In this document: positions 24,581 through 34,291 of the stretch, one piece after another | Layout: the number at the start of each line of letters is the position of its first letter | Numbering within the stretch: position 1 is the stretch's first letter | NCBI GenBank assembly: GCA_902517535.1 | Contig: CABYCK010000004.1 | Location: forward strand, 1-64,000 | Length of the DNA: 64,000 bases | From: an uncultured Pelagibacteraceae bacterium | GTDB taxonomy: Bacteria > Pseudomonadota > Alphaproteobacteria > Pelagibacterales > Pelagibacteraceae | Direction of reading: 5' to 3' | Made by a program: the position numbers and the translations under genes | Notes under the pieces: model-generated | The model's input: the letters and a program-made list of their open reading frames with translations, nothing else | The model's database searches: none | Told to the model about the DNA's origin: nothing

Positions 24581-25209
24581 GGATATAACAATTTCTTTTT
24601 CCAGCTTTTGTTTTCCTTCACGTAAAGCAACCGTTCGTGTATACGTCCTTCTCCGTCTAACCAAAATTCTATTTCTTTTGGTATAATTCGCCAGCCAGAC
24701 CAATGTGGAGGTCTTGGTATTGAGTCTTGTTCTTTATATTTTTTTTCAAATTCTTTTATCTTCTTCAAGAAAATTTCTCTTTGTTCTAACTGCTTTGACT
24801 GGTTAGATGCCCAAGCTCCTATTTTATTTTTGTATGGTCTAGAATTATAATATTCATCTGCTTCACTAGCGGTAACTTCTTCGACAGTCCCAAGAACTCT
24901 TACTTGCCGCCTCAAACTTTTCCAGTGAAAGCACATTGAAGATTTTAAATTATTTTTTAATTCCTCTCCCTTTTTGCTATTAAAATTAGTGTAAAAAACA
25001 AATCCTTTGTCACTTAATCCTTTCAATAAAACCATTCTGACGTTTGGTTGGTTTTTTTTGTCTGCTGTGGCCACGGCAACAGCATTAGGATCATTTATTT
25101 CGCTTTTCTCGGCCTCGGAAAACCAATTTTTAAACAAATCGATAGGGTTATCCAGATCTCCAAAGCACCTGTCTAATCCGAGTGAATTTTTGCCATTATT
25201 TTGATTCAT
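24577..25209 (-). CDS. pdxH: Pyridoxamine 5'-phosphate oxidase
   Basis: 210 residues. FMN-dependent oxidation of pyridoxine or pyridoxamine phosphate to pyridoxal phosphate, the final step of vitamin B6 salvage and synthesis. FMN-binding NVRMVLLKGL and FYTNFNSKKG near residues 55-85, RPPHWSGWR and the C-terminal RIHERLLY are family signatures. The protein ends with LLYP, the usual C-terminus for PdxH. It is divergent from aroC with 34 bases between the start codons. Confidence 0.95.
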   Translation of the reverse strand: MNQNNGKNSLGLDRCFGDLDNPIDLFKNWFSEAEKSEINDPNAVAVATADKKNQPNVRMVLLKGLSDKGFVFYTNFNSKKGEELKNNLKSSMCFHWKSLRRQVRVLGTVEEVTASEADEYYNSRPYKNKIGAWASNQSKQLEQREIFLKKIKEFEKKYKEQDSIPRPPHWSGWRIIPKEIEFWLDGEGRIHERLLYVKENKSWKKKLLYP

Positions 25210-25225
25210 AATTTCTTTAAAATAA

Positions 25226-25233
25226 TTTATACA
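25226..25233. promoter_or_regulatory. Overlapping divergent -10 boxes for pdxH and aroC
   Basis: The 34-base gap between divergent ATGs has TATAAA on the minus strand (25226-25231) and TATACA on the plus strand (25228-25233), overlapping by four bases. Expected leaders are about nine and four bases. No clear -35 boxes. Confidence 0.35.
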
Positions 25234-25243
25234 TTAAATATCT

Positions 25244-26326
25244 ATGTCTTTTAATACTTTTGGAAAAATATTTAGATTTACTACATGGGGAGAGTCTCAC
25301 GGGCCTGCTATTGGCTGTGTAATTGATGGTTGCCCTCCAAATATACCAATATCAGAAAAAGACATCCAAAAAGATATGGATAGGCGTAGGCCAGGACAAT
25401 CTAAATTCACAACTCAAAGAAAAGAATCTGACAAAGTATTAATCTTATCCGGAGTGTTTGAGGGTAAAACAACTGGAACCCCGATTTCTATTTTAATCAA
25501 TAATGAAGACAAAAAATCTAGAGATTATGAGTCTATAAAAAATAAGTTTAGACCTGGTCATGCAGATTATACATATTTTAAAAAATATGGAATAAGAGAT
25601 TTTAAAGGTGGTGGTAGACAGTCTGCCAGAGAGACTGCGTGTAGAGTAGCTGCTGGAGCTGTAGCTAAAATTGTATTAAATAAAATTGTTGGTTCAAAAT
25701 TTAAGATTATCGGTGCGGTAACTCAATTAGGTTTAATGTCGTGTGACAAACAAAATTGGAAGGACTCTGAAATAAGAAAAAATCCATTTTTTTGTCCAGA
25801 TAAAAAGTCAGTTAAGCTTTGGGAAAAATATCTTTTAGCAGTAAGAAAAGCTGGATCTTCTTGCGGTGCTATAATTGAATTAAGAGCTTCTGGTATTCCA
25901 GTAGGTTTGGGTGCACCTATATACTCCAAGCTAGACACTGACATTGCAGCTGCCCTTATGAGTATAAATGCAGTTAAGGGTGTTAATATAGGTTCAGGTA
26001 TGAATGCAGCTTTTTTAAGTGGAGAGGAAAACTCAGACGAGATAGAAAAAAAATCAGGAAAAGTAAAATTTAAAACAAATCATGCGGGAGGAATACTAGG
26101 AGGAATTTCTTCTGGACAAAACATTGTAGCGTCTTTTGCAGTCAAACCAACTTCTTCTATTTTAACAAGTCGTGTAACAATAGACAAAAAGGGTAAAAAT
26201 ACAAAAATTTCAGTTAAAGGGAGACACGATCCTTGTGTAGGAATTAGAGCAGTTCCTATTGGAGAAGCGATGATAAGTTGTGTATTGCTTGATCATTTAT
26301 TAATGCATCGAGCTCAATGCGGTTAA
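25244..26326 (+). CDS. aroC: Chorismate synthase
   Basis: 360 residues. Removes phosphate from 5-enolpyruvylshikimate 3-phosphate to give chorismate with reduced FMN as cofactor. [16 protein letters not shown] (about 16-31), [10 protein letters not shown] and [13 protein letters not shown] are the three family signatures, all intact. It is the only shikimate-pathway gene in the window. Convergent with dxs, overlapping by four bases. Confidence 0.97.
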   Translation: MSFNTFGKIFRFTTWGESHGPAIGCVIDGCPPNIPISEKDIQKDMDRRRPGQSKFTTQRKESDKVLILSGVFEGKTTGTPISILINNEDKKSRDYESIKNKFRPGHADYTYFKKYGIRDFKGGGRQSARETACRVAAGAVAKIVLNKIVGSKFKIIGAVTQLGLMSCDKQNWKDSEIRKNPFFCPDKKSVKLWEKYLLAVRKAGSSCGAIIELRASGIPVGLGAPIYSKLDTDIAAALMSINAVKGVNIGSGMNAAFLSGEENSDEIEKKSGKVKFKTNHAGGILGGISSGQNIVASFAVKPTSSILTSRVTIDKKGKNTKISVKGRHDPCVGIRAVPIGEAMISCVLLDHLLMHRAQCG

Positions 26327-28242
26327 TTAGAAAATTTATTTTTATTTTTAGCAAAAATTATATTTGAATTTAACGTCTCTTCTACTTTGTTAGCGATAGA
26401 TAAAAAATCTAATCCTGCTTTTTCATACATTTTTTCTGGGGTATCTTGATCTATAAATAAATCAGGCAAAAACATTGATCTAAATTTTAAACCTCTGTCG
26501 AATACACCTCTATCAGATAAAAATTGCATAACATGAGAGCCAAAACCTCCGATAGAACCTTCTTCTATAGAAATTAATGCATCGTGATTATTTGCTGTTT
26601 CCATTATTAATTTTTCATCAAGAGGTTTAGCAAACCTAGCGTCAATTATAGATATGTCTATACCTTTCTTATATAATATTTCTGAAGCTTTAATGCATTG
26701 TTCTAATCTAGTTCCAAAATTTATTATTGCCACTTTTTTTCCCTCTTTAATAACTCTACCTTTTCCTATCTCTAAAACATCTTTGATTGAAGGTAATTCT
26801 ACGCCAACTCCGTTTCCTCTAGGATATCTAAAAGCTGATGGGCGATCGTTAATATGCACTGAAGTATTTATCATCTTTACTAATTCAGACTCGTCACTCG
26901 CAGCCATTACAACAAAATTCGGTAGGGTTGACAAATAAGTAATATCAAATGATCCAGCGTGAGTCGGCCCATCTGCCCCTACTAAACCTGCTCTATCAAT
27001 GGCAAATCTGACTGGTAAAGATTGAATTGCAACGTCATGAACCACTTGATCATAAGCCCTTTGAAGAAAAGTTGAGTAAATTGCTGCATAAGGTTTATAA
27101 CCTTCAGTTGCTAGACCAGCAGCAAAAGTAACTGCATGTTGTTCAGCAATACCCACATCAAAAGTTCTATCTGGAAATTTTTTTTCAAAAAGATTAATTC
27201 CAGTTCCAGAAGGCATAGCTCCAGTTATTCCTATAATTTTTGTATCTTGTTCTGCATGTTTAATCAAAGTATCTGCAAAAACCTTGGTATACGAAGGTGC
27301 ATTAGATTGAGACTTTGTTTGTTCACCAGTGGCAATATTAAATTTTGAAACTCCATGATATTTATCACCTGAGTCCTCTGCAGGTTTGTAACCCTTGCCT
27401 TTTTGTGTTCTAGTATGTATTAATATTGGCCCTTGATGGGTAGAATTCTTAACATTTTCAAAAATTTGAACCAAATTATCAACGTCATGTCCGTCTACTG
27501 GTCCAATGTAATAAAATCCCAATTCAGAAAATAAAGTTCCACCAGTTACCAGTCCTCTAAGTAAATCTTCTGCTTTTCCGGCTTTTTGACTAAATCTTTT
27601 TGAGAAAGCAGAAATAACCATTTTAACTGTTTCTCTAAAACTGAAATATAATTTTCCAGATAAAAGTTTCGCAAGATACTTACTCATTGCCCCAACAGGT
27701 TTGGCTATAGACATGTCATTATCATTTAAAACAACTATTAACTTTGATTTTAAAGCTCCAGCATTATTCATTGCCTCATAAGCCATGCCAGCACTCATTG
27801 CCCCATCTCCAATCACTGCAATCACATTATTATTGTTATTAGATAAATTTTTTGCAACAGCCATCCCTAAGGTAGCAGAAATTGAAGTCGAACTATGTGC
27901 AGCACCAAAAGGATCATATTCACTTTCAGATCTTTTTGTAAATCCTGATAATCCACCACCTTTTCTAAGAGTTTTAATTTTATCTCTTCTTCCAGTTATA
28001 ATTTTATGAGGATAGCATTGATGACTCACATCCCACACTAATTTATCTCTGGGAGTGTCAAAAACATAATGTAATGCAACAGTTAATTCTACTACTCCAA
28101 GCCCTGCTCCTAAATGTCCTCCAGTTTCTGAAACTACGTCTATTAGCTCATCTCTTAATTCGTCTGAAATTTGTTTTAATTGGTTTTTATTAAATTTTCT
28201 TAAATCAGAAGGAAAATTAATTTGTTTAATTAGTCTAGTCAT
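26323..28242 (-). CDS. dxs: 1-deoxy-D-xylulose-5-phosphate synthase
   Basis: 639 residues. Thiamine-diphosphate enzyme that joins pyruvate and glyceraldehyde 3-phosphate, the entry step of the MEP isoprenoid pathway. The TPP motif [15 protein letters not shown] is near residue 145, HVLTQKGKG-equivalent is HTRTQKGKG, and the transketolase central domain holds [15 protein letters not shown]. It is the last gene of an xseB-ispA-dxs operon, the same order as in E. coli; its ATG shares a base with the ispA stop. Confidence 0.96.
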   Translation of the reverse strand: MTRLIKQINFPSDLRKFNKNQLKQISDELRDELIDVVSETGGHLGAGLGVVELTVALHYVFDTPRDKLVWDVSHQCYPHKIITGRRDKIKTLRKGGGLSGFTKRSESEYDPFGAAHSSTSISATLGMAVAKNLSNNNNNVIAVIGDGAMSAGMAYEAMNNAGALKSKLIVVLNDNDMSIAKPVGAMSKYLAKLLSGKLYFSFRETVKMVISAFSKRFSQKAGKAEDLLRGLVTGGTLFSELGFYYIGPVDGHDVDNLVQIFENVKNSTHQGPILIHTRTQKGKGYKPAEDSGDKYHGVSKFNIATGEQTKSQSNAPSYTKVFADTLIKHAEQDTKIIGITGAMPSGTGINLFEKKFPDRTFDVGIAEQHAVTFAAGLATEGYKPYAAIYSTFLQRAYDQVVHDVAIQSLPVRFAIDRAGLVGADGPTHAGSFDITYLSTLPNFVVMAASDESELVKMINTSVHINDRPSAFRYPRGNGVGVELPSIKDVLEIGKGRVIKEGKKVAIINFGTRLEQCIKASEILYKKGIDISIIDARFAKPLDEKLIMETANNHDALISIEEGSIGGFGSHVMQFLSDRGVFDRGLKFRSMFLPDLFIDQDTPEKMYEKAGLDFLSIANKVEETLNSNIIFAKNKNKFSN

Positions 28243-29117
28243 TAAAAATTTCTTTTCAAAATAAATTCTATAGTATCTGATAGATCTTTTGCTTTCTTTC
28301 CATGTTTTTTTAATTTAAGCAATATCTTTTTCTTTAAATTATTTGCATACTTATTTGCTTTTTCGTACCCCATAAGGGTTATTAAAGTAGATTTTCCTTT
28401 TTTGTCATCTTTTTTAATTGGTTTTCCAACAATCTTTTTCTGTCCTTTTATATCTAAAAAATCATCTGCTAATTGAAATAAAAATCCTACTTCCTCTCCT
28501 AGGTTTTTTAAAAACATTTTCTCTTTTTTGCTTCTATTTGCTAAAACTCCGATAGAAAAGAAACAAAAATTAAATAATTTACCTGTCTTTTTTTTTTGCA
28601 TTTCTATAATTTGTCTTAAACTTTTTTTCTTTTTTTCGAACTTTAAGTCTAATTCTTGTCCTCCAGCAATGCCTGTGTGACCAGAACAAAAAGCTAAAGA
28701 TTTAACTAATTCATTTTTAAATTTTGGATTAATTGAAAATTTTTTATCTGCAATTATTTCAAATGCTAAAGTTAGTAAAGAATTTCCTGCTAAAACAGCT
28801 GAAGCTTCTCCAAATTTTACATGGGTTGATGGTTTCCCTCTTCTAAACAGATCATTGTCCATGCAAGGAAGATCATCATGAATTAAAGAGTATGAATGAA
28901 TACATTCAACACTTGCGCAAATATTAATTAGTTTTTTTTGATTTAAATTAAATATTTTTCCTGCATCAAGGATTATTGTTGATCTTATTTTTTTTCCACC
29001 ACCAATTACTCCATATTTCATTGGTTCAGACAATAAAGATTTTCCTTGTTTTTTTAAATAACTTAATAAAAAACTGTCTATCTTTTTTGCATTTTTAATT
29101 AATTTATTTTTTATCAT
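28242..29117 (-). CDS. ispA: Farnesyl diphosphate synthase
   Basis: 291 residues. Makes geranyl and farnesyl diphosphate from isopentenyl and dimethylallyl diphosphate. Both Asp-rich motifs are present: DDLPCMDND and ADDFLDIKG, and GGGKKIRS binds the allylic substrate. The short spacing and CM before MDND match the bacterial FPP (type II) subclass. It overlaps xseB by 14 bases upstream and dxs by one base downstream, so expression is tightly coupled. Confidence 0.93.
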   Translation of the reverse strand: MIKNKLIKNAKKIDSFLLSYLKKQGKSLLSEPMKYGVIGGGKKIRSTIILDAGKIFNLNQKKLINICASVECIHSYSLIHDDLPCMDNDLFRRGKPSTHVKFGEASAVLAGNSLLTLAFEIIADKKFSINPKFKNELVKSLAFCSGHTGIAGGQELDLKFEKKKKSLRQIIEMQKKKTGKLFNFCFFSIGVLANRSKKEKMFLKNLGEEVGFLFQLADDFLDIKGQKKIVGKPIKKDDKKGKSTLITLMGYEKANKYANNLKKKILLKLKKHGKKAKDLSDTIEFILKRNF

Positions 29118-29334
29118 TTTTCTTTATTTTCTTGTTAGATGATATTTCTTTTACTTTAGCTTTAAACAAAAAATTAATATGTTTATTTAACATTATTAAT
29201 CTTTGATATTCAGCGAGAGAACCACTTAAATCAACATCTTTACTTTCTAATTTATTTAAAATTTCGTTTATTTCGTCTCGTGCTTGTTTTAATGATTTAC
29301 TTTTGATGTCAGCTGGAATATTTTCATTTTTCAT
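29104..29334 (-). CDS. xseB: Exodeoxyribonuclease VII small subunit
   Basis: 76 residues, the normal size. SLKQARDEINEILNKLESKDVDLSGSL-type helical hairpin spans about residues 14-40; I identify it by this pattern and by the conserved xseB-ispA-dxs gene order. XseB binds several copies per XseA and is needed for single-strand DNA degradation; xseA is not in the window. The start is only 22 bases from the divergent tsaC start. Confidence 0.88.
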   Translation of the reverse strand: MKNENIPADIKSKSLKQARDEINEILNKLESKDVDLSGSLAEYQRLIMLNKHINFLFKAKVKEISSNKKIKKNDKK

Positions 29335-29340
29335 TAGTCT

Positions 29341-29347
29341 TATAATA
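29341..29347. promoter_or_regulatory. Bidirectional -10 region between xseB and tsaC
   Basis: The divergent start codons are separated by just 21 bases (29335-29355). TATAAT on the plus strand (29341-29346) lies nine bases from the tsaC ATG, and TATTAT on the minus strand (29342-29347) lies seven bases from the xseB ATG. Both mRNAs would begin at or within a few bases of their start codons. Each -35 region would fall inside the opposite gene. Confidence 0.5.
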
Positions 29348-29355
29348 ATTACATT

Positions 29356-30303
29356 ATGAAAAATATCTATTCAAATATATTTTCTTTCAACAAAAAAACA
29401 CTGGACAAATCTATTGCCAATTTGAAAAAGGGAAATGTAATCGCCTTGCCTACTGAAACTGTTTATGGATTAGGTGGAAATGCTTATTCAAAGAAAGCCA
29501 TACAAAAAATATTTAATCTTAAAAAAAGACCAAAAAAAAATCCATTAATTGTACATTATTTTAATTACAAAGATGCTGGTAAAGACGTGATCTTCAATAA
29601 AGACTTTTACAAATTGTATAAAAGATTCTGTCCTGGGCCCATTACTTTTGTCCTTAGAAAAAAAGGTAAATCTAAAATTCAATCTTCAGCTACTGCAAAG
29701 TTGAATACTGTTGCAATAAGATTTCCAAGCCACAAAACTACCAGAACAGTTCTTAAAAAACTTAATTTTCCATTGGCTATGCCTAGTGCAAATTTATCTT
29801 CGGGAATAAGCCCAGTTAATGCTCTAGATGTTTCAGATGAATTTAAAAAAAAAATTAAGATTATTGTTAATAGCGGAAATTCAAAAATTGGAATTGAGTC
29901 AACAGTGGTTAGCTTAGTTGGAAAACCAAAAATTTTAAGACCTGGAATAATTGGAGCTAAAACCATTAAAAAATTTATAAAAATTAGTATTATTAAAAAA
30001 AATTCAAAAATTAGTTCACCTGGCATGCTAAAAAAACATTACTCACCAGGAATTCCAGTATTATTAAATCAAAAAAGAGCGGATAATAATTGCGCTCTAA
30101 TTACATTTGGAAAAAAATATAAAGATAGGACAAATTGTTTCAATCTGAGTAAAAAATCAGACTTGAAAGAAGCTGCATCTAATTTATACAAAACCTTCAG
30201 AAAAATTAAAAAAAAAGGATTTAAAAAAATTTACGTTGTAAAAATACCAAAGCTAGGGGTGGGTATAGCAATAAATGATCGATTAAAAAGAGCTGCAAAT
30301 TAA
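29356..30303 (+). CDS. tsaC: L-threonylcarbamoyladenylate synthase (Sua5/TsaC family)
   Basis: 315 residues. Makes threonylcarbamoyl-AMP from threonine, bicarbonate and ATP for the t6A37 modification of ANN-decoding tRNAs. PTETVYGLGG near residue 36 is the YrdC signature, and AMPSANLSSG lies near 145. The extra C-terminal 100 residues correspond to the Sua5 domain, with the linker SSPGMLKKHYSPG visible, so this is the long Sua5/YwlC form, not the short E. coli TsaC. Its TAA directly precedes the ABC ATPase ATG. Confidence 0.92.
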   Translation: MKNIYSNIFSFNKKTLDKSIANLKKGNVIALPTETVYGLGGNAYSKKAIQKIFNLKKRPKKNPLIVHYFNYKDAGKDVIFNKDFYKLYKRFCPGPITFVLRKKGKSKIQSSATAKLNTVAIRFPSHKTTRTVLKKLNFPLAMPSANLSSGISPVNALDVSDEFKKKIKIIVNSGNSKIGIESTVVSLVGKPKILRPGIIGAKTIKKFIKISIIKKNSKISSPGMLKKHYSPGIPVLLNQKRADNNCALITFGKKYKDRTNCFNLSKKSDLKEAASNLYKTFRKIKKKGFKKIYVVKIPKLGVGIAINDRLKRAAN

Positions 30304-31038
30304 ATGTTTATTCAAATTAAAAATCTTTCTAAACTATTTAAAAAAAATTTGGCAGTTGATAAAATTAATTTTCACATCGAGAAAAATAAAACTGTAGGCT
30401 TGTTGGGGCCAAACGGTTGTGGAAAAACTACCTCCATCGGTATGATGCTTGGTCTAATTGAACCTTCTGAAGGTGAAATAATTATAGATAATAAAAATTT
30501 AGACTCTTTTAAAAGAGATGAAATATTGACTAGAATAAATTTTTGCTCTCCATACATTGAGCTACCAAAAAAACTAACGGTAAAACAAAATTTAGAAGTG
30601 TATGGAAGATTGTACGGAGTTAAAAATTTGAGTGAACGAATATTAGAAATATCAGAGGATTTAGACATTAAAAATTTTTTTAAAAGAAAAACAGGTGAGT
30701 TATCCTCAGGACAAAAAAATAGAGTATCATTAGCTAAATCATTAATTAATAAACCAGAAATTTTGCTTTTAGATGAACCAACTGCAAGTCTAGATCCCGA
30801 TATTGGTGACTTTGTAAGAAGTTATATTCAAGAATATAGATCAAAAAATCAAGTCACAATTCTTCTTGCTTCGCACAATATGAATGAGGTTGAAAGGCTA
30901 TGTGATAGTATAATAATGATGAAGAAAGGTAAAATTATAGATAGAGGAACTTGTAAAGAAATTATAAAAAAACATGGAAGGAATAATCTTGAAGAAACAT
31001 TTCTCAAACTAGCCAGGAGCCAAGATGAACTTCAGTAA
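30304..31038 (+). CDS. ABC transporter ATP-binding protein (ABC-2 exporter type)
   Basis: 244 residues. Walker A GPNGCGKT (35-42), Q-loop region around FCSPYIELP, signature LSSGQKNR near 138, Walker B LLLDEPTASLDPD near 158, and the switch His in SHNM. It powers the membrane subunit encoded next, whose start lies 14 bases inside this gene. The style is that of drug, lipid or polysaccharide exporters. The cargo is unknown; downstream glycosyltransferase-like genes hint at envelope glycans. Confidence 0.9.
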   Translation: MFIQIKNLSKLFKKNLAVDKINFHIEKNKTVGLLGPNGCGKTTSIGMMLGLIEPSEGEIIIDNKNLDSFKRDEILTRINFCSPYIELPKKLTVKQNLEVYGRLYGVKNLSERILEISEDLDIKNFFKRKTGELSSGQKNRVSLAKSLINKPEILLLDEPTASLDPDIGDFVRSYIQEYRSKNQVTILLASHNMNEVERLCDSIIMMKKGKIIDRGTCKEIIKKHGRNNLEETFLKLARSQDELQ

Positions 31039-31816
31039 AATATACGCTTTAGGACTTAGACATATTTATTTAATAAGCAACTCTTTACCAAGAATTATAG
31101 ATTTAATTTACTGGCCAACTGTACAGATTTTTCTTTGGGGTTTTATATCTAAATTTTTTACTTTAAGTTCAGATTATTATAGCAACACAGTGGGCATTAT
31201 TTTAACCGCTGCAATCTTATATGACTTCCTATTTAGAATTAGTATAAGTTTTAATATGATGTTTTTAGAAGAAATCTGGAGCAGAAATTTTACAAATTTG
31301 TTTATAGCTCCAATTAGAATAAGTGAGATAATTACTTCCCTTACATTAACAGCGATTTTAAGAGCACTTATTGGTTTAGTGCCTGCTGCAATTTTAGCAA
31401 TACCCCTTTTTGGTGTTTCAGTTTTTAAACTTGGTTTGCCGCTATTATTCTTATTATTACCGTTATATCTTTTTGGCGTTACTTTAGGACTTTTGGTAAC
31501 ATCAGGGTTATTAAGATTTGGACCTTCATTCGAGAACATTGCATGGGCAAGTTTATTTTTTTTAGCTCCTTTGGGCTGCATATATTACCCCATTGAAATT
31601 TTACCCTATTCTCTACAAATAATAGCAAAAGGTCTTCCTTTGGTTCATATATTCGAAGAAATGAGAAATATTTTATTAAATAATACTGTTAATTATTTAG
31701 ACATAATTAAATCAATATCTATATCTATAGTTTATTTTATTTTAGGTGTTATAATTTTTTATTCTTCTTATTTAGGGGCGAAGCAGAGAGGAACATTAAT
31801 AAACATGGGTGAATAA
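31025..31816 (+). CDS. ABC-2 type transporter permease
   Basis: 263 residues with about six membrane helices and no recognisable soluble domain. The pattern EEIWSRNFTNLFIAPIRISE near residues 79-98 is the conserved coupling region of ABC-2 permeases (cf. NodJ/YadH type). It pairs with the ATPase encoded just upstream by a 14-base overlap to form a homodimeric exporter. The transported substrate cannot be assigned. Confidence 0.88.
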   Translation: MNFSKIYALGLRHIYLISNSLPRIIDLIYWPTVQIFLWGFISKFFTLSSDYYSNTVGIILTAAILYDFLFRISISFNMMFLEEIWSRNFTNLFIAPIRISEIITSLTLTAILRALIGLVPAAILAIPLFGVSVFKLGLPLLFLLLPLYLFGVTLGLLVTSGLLRFGPSFENIAWASLFFLAPLGCIYYPIEILPYSLQIIAKGLPLVHIFEEMRNILLNNTVNYLDIIKSISISIVYFILGVIIFYSSYLGAKQRGTLINMGE

Positions 31817-31822
31817 TATAAA

Positions 31823-32530
31823 ATGAATGAAAGAATCAAAGATATAAAAAAACTTGAGACATCTCCGAAAATAATAAAGAATTTATACAATAAAGAGGAA
31901 ATTGAGGAATTTTTAAAATTATATAAAGATCTTCCAACCACTGTTCATAACAAAAAACAAAATGTCATCAAAAAAAGATGGCTACAAGGCTATAATGAAA
32001 AATTAGAGAAATTATTCTGTGAAAGGCTTAAAAAAGAAATTGGAGATTTTAAAATGGATAATCTTCAAGATGATAACGGAAAAGATATTTTTGGACTTAT
32101 ACAAGAAAGCCATGCGCCTATTGGATTACACGTAGATGCCGGCTTTGAATTAAAAAATCAAATTTACAAACAAAGTCTAATTCCTCTCTCCTCTGTTGGT
32201 AGCACTGTAATTTTTAAAAACAGGTTCTATGAAGGTTCAACTAGTTTTACTCAAGACCCTGAAGAATTGAAAAAAAAAAATTTAGGTTATGGACAAAATA
32301 AAAGATCATCTGAGCATTTAACCTTATATGGCGATAAACCTTTTGATAAAGAAATACACGCAAAATATTTAAAACATGAAAATATAAATAATTTAAAAGG
32401 TTTAGAAGTAGAGCTGATTTATGAGTGGGAAGTTGGTTCAATGTTGATTTTTGATAGAACTCATTTACATTGCTCTTCATCAGTTATTGAAGGTAAGAAA
32501 ATAGGAATCGCCACCTTTACTAAGAAATAA
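31823..32530 (+). CDS. Putative 2-oxoglutarate/Fe(II)-dependent oxygenase
   Basis: 235 residues. The HVD triad start (His103, Asp105) followed by a distal His (214 or 216) and basic residues (Lys225, Lys226) about ten residues later fits the double-stranded beta-helix Fe(II)/2-oxoglutarate fold of the prolyl-hydroxylase group. Flanking strands such as GSMLIFDRT support that. The substrate is unknown; with glycosyltransferases following, hydroxylation of a surface sugar, lipid or peptide is possible. It starts six bases after the permease stop. Confidence 0.6.
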   Translation: MNERIKDIKKLETSPKIIKNLYNKEEIEEFLKLYKDLPTTVHNKKQNVIKKRWLQGYNEKLEKLFCERLKKEIGDFKMDNLQDDNGKDIFGLIQESHAPIGLHVDAGFELKNQIYKQSLIPLSSVGSTVIFKNRFYEGSTSFTQDPEELKKKNLGYGQNKRSSEHLTLYGDKPFDKEIHAKYLKHENINNLKGLEVELIYEWEVGSMLIFDRTHLHCSSSVIEGKKIGIATFTKK

Positions 32531-32536
32531 TTTATA

Positions 32537-33343
32537 ATGGCAATTTACGATTGTTTTCAATATTTTAATGAAGATCATATAGCAGATCTAAGATTTAATA
32601 TTTTAAATAAATATGTAGACAAATTTATAATAGTAGAGTCTACGGTTAATCATCAAGGTAATCCAAAAAAATTACATTTTGATATTAGTAAATATAAAAA
32701 ATTTAAAAATAAAATAAATTATATCATTGTAGATGACACTCCAGAAAATATAAAAAAGCCCCACAGAGGAGGAGAGTCCCTGGTAGAGCAGCACCAAAGA
32801 AATTCTATAATGAAAGGGCTAAATAAAGCTAACGATAATGATTTAATTATTTTGTCTGATGTTGATGAAATTCCGGATTTAACTAAACTCAATCTATATG
32901 ATAAAAGCAAATACGCAGTTTTTTCTCAAAAAATGTTTATGTACAAACTAAATCTTCTAAACTTAGAAGAAAATAATTGGCATGGATCAAAAATTTGTTT
33001 AAAAAAAAATTTTAAGTCTCCACAATGGCTAAGGGATCTAAAATTTAAAAATTACCCTTTTTGGAGAATTGACAAAGTTAGAAATTTACAAATTATTGAA
33101 AATGGTGGTTGGCATTTTGCATATCTTCAGACTCCAGAAAATATCTCAAAAAAGATCAAATCATTTGCTCATGGTGAATTTAATAAAGATGATATTTCAA
33201 ATAAAGAAAGTATAAAATTGAAAATTGAGAAAGAACAAGATATTTTTGGTAGAGGATTTAAGCTTCAAAAAATTGATTTAGATGAAAAATTCCCTGAATA
33301 TATATATAAAAATAAAGATAATTTTAAAGACTGGATAGTTTAA
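32537..33343 (+). CDS. Glycosyltransferase family 17-like protein
   Basis: 268 residues. The N-terminal IYDCFQYFNEDHIADLR and FIIVESTVNHQG segments and the acidic SDVDEIPD motif (107-114) match family 17, known in animals as the bisecting N-acetylglucosaminyltransferase and frequent in marine bacteria and giant viruses. It is a soluble protein predicted to transfer a sugar onto a glycan. It follows the putative oxygenase after six bases. Acceptor unknown. Confidence 0.8.
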   Translation: MAIYDCFQYFNEDHIADLRFNILNKYVDKFIIVESTVNHQGNPKKLHFDISKYKKFKNKINYIIVDDTPENIKKPHRGGESLVEQHQRNSIMKGLNKANDNDLIILSDVDEIPDLTKLNLYDKSKYAVFSQKMFMYKLNLLNLEENNWHGSKICLKKNFKSPQWLRDLKFKNYPFWRIDKVRNLQIIENGGWHFAYLQTPENISKKIKSFAHGEFNKDDISNKESIKLKIEKEQDIFGRGFKLQKIDLDEKFPEYIYKNKDNFKDWIV

Positions 33344-33361
33344 AAATATTTGCTCTAAATA

Positions 33362-34174
33362 ATGAAAAACCTTGTATTAAGCGCTGCATGTGGTCTAGAA
33401 CCCTCTCAAATAAATTTCTTTTTAAAAAGTCTAAGGAAATTTTACAATGAAGATGTATTTTTTTTAGTTGGTAAAAAAGACTATAAAACTAAACAACTTC
33501 TTGGAAACTTTAAATGTAATTTTCTTGAGGTCAATGTTCACAAATTTGATATACAATTAAAAAGGTATTCCTTTTTTTTAAAGATTTTAAAAGAAAAAAA
33601 ATATAAAAATATTTTATTTTGTGACTCAAGAGATATTTATTTTCAATCAAATCCTTTTGATTATAATTTTAAAGGATCAATAAACTTTTTTCTGGAAGAT
33701 AAAAAGATTAAAGATTGTCCCTTCAATACTCATTGGATGGTTAAAACGTATGGACAATCAACTTTTTTAGATCTTTCCGAAAAAACGATTTCTTGCGGCG
33801 GGACTATTCTTGCTAATCACGAAAGTATGGAAAAATTTTTAACATTAATGATCAGTGAATTATCAAAACATAAATATAAAAAAAGATTAAAATATCTATT
33901 AACATTTAGACGAGATAAAGGAGCAAGGGGCTCAGATCAATCTCATGGAAATTTTATCGCACATAATAATTTAATATCTGACACTTCTTTTTATAGTAAT
34001 GAGAGTGGTCCTATTGCTACGGTATTTCATTTAAAAAAAATAATTTTCAACGAAAAAAATGAACTGGTAAATGTAAATAGTGAGCCTTACTCTGTAGTTC
34101 ATCAATATGATAAAAGATGGGATAAGTTTCAAGACAATGTTTTAGCTATTAAAAAAAAATTCGAGGTAGAGTAA
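33362..34174 (+). CDS. Glycosyltransferase-like protein, family unassigned
   Basis: 270 residues. An N-terminal alternating strand/helix region leads to CDSRDIYFQ (87-95), which resembles the DxD metal site of GT-A enzymes, and the C-terminus has SVVHQYDRRW-like VVHQYDKRW, a pattern I associate with sugar-nucleotide transferases of marine bacteria. No signal peptide or membrane helix. I cannot name the family with certainty. It is the last of three accessory-looking genes before tRNA-Arg. Confidence 0.5.
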   Translation: MKNLVLSAACGLEPSQINFFLKSLRKFYNEDVFFLVGKKDYKTKQLLGNFKCNFLEVNVHKFDIQLKRYSFFLKILKEKKYKNILFCDSRDIYFQSNPFDYNFKGSINFFLEDKKIKDCPFNTHWMVKTYGQSTFLDLSEKTISCGGTILANHESMEKFLTLMISELSKHKYKKRLKYLLTFRRDKGARGSDQSHGNFIAHNNLISDTSFYSNESGPIATVFHLKKIIFNEKNELVNVNSEPYSVVHQYDKRWDKFQDNVLAIKKKFEVE

Positions 34175-34189
34175 TATACGTTAATTTTT

Positions 34190-34266
34190 TGGTGCGCCCG
34201 GAAGGATTTGAACCCTCAACCTCCTGATCCGAAGTCAGGCGCTCTATCCAGTTGAGCTACGAACGC
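34190..34266 (-). tRNA. tRNA-Arg (anticodon UCG)
   Basis: 77 bases with encoded CCA (34190-34192). The anticodon stem CCTGA/TCAGG holds the loop CTTCGGA, giving TCG, which reads CGA/CGG arginine codons. The acceptor stem has two adjacent G-U wobbles (T4-G69, T5-G68) and the T-stem one. It points toward the convergent glycosyltransferase-like gene and is divergent from rluD. Confidence 0.95.
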
Positions 34267-34291
34267 ATTTGACTATAATCTAAATTAAATA

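Noticed and set aside
31177-31581. 134-codon frame opposite the ABC-2 permease
   Set aside because: Mirror of hydrophobic codons in the real gene; no start signals or homology.
31817-34190. Attachment-site repeat expected if the accessory genes next to tRNA-Arg were an integrated island
   Set aside because: I looked for a copy of the tRNA-Arg 3' end (tggtgcgcccggaag) near the other border at about 31816 and found none.
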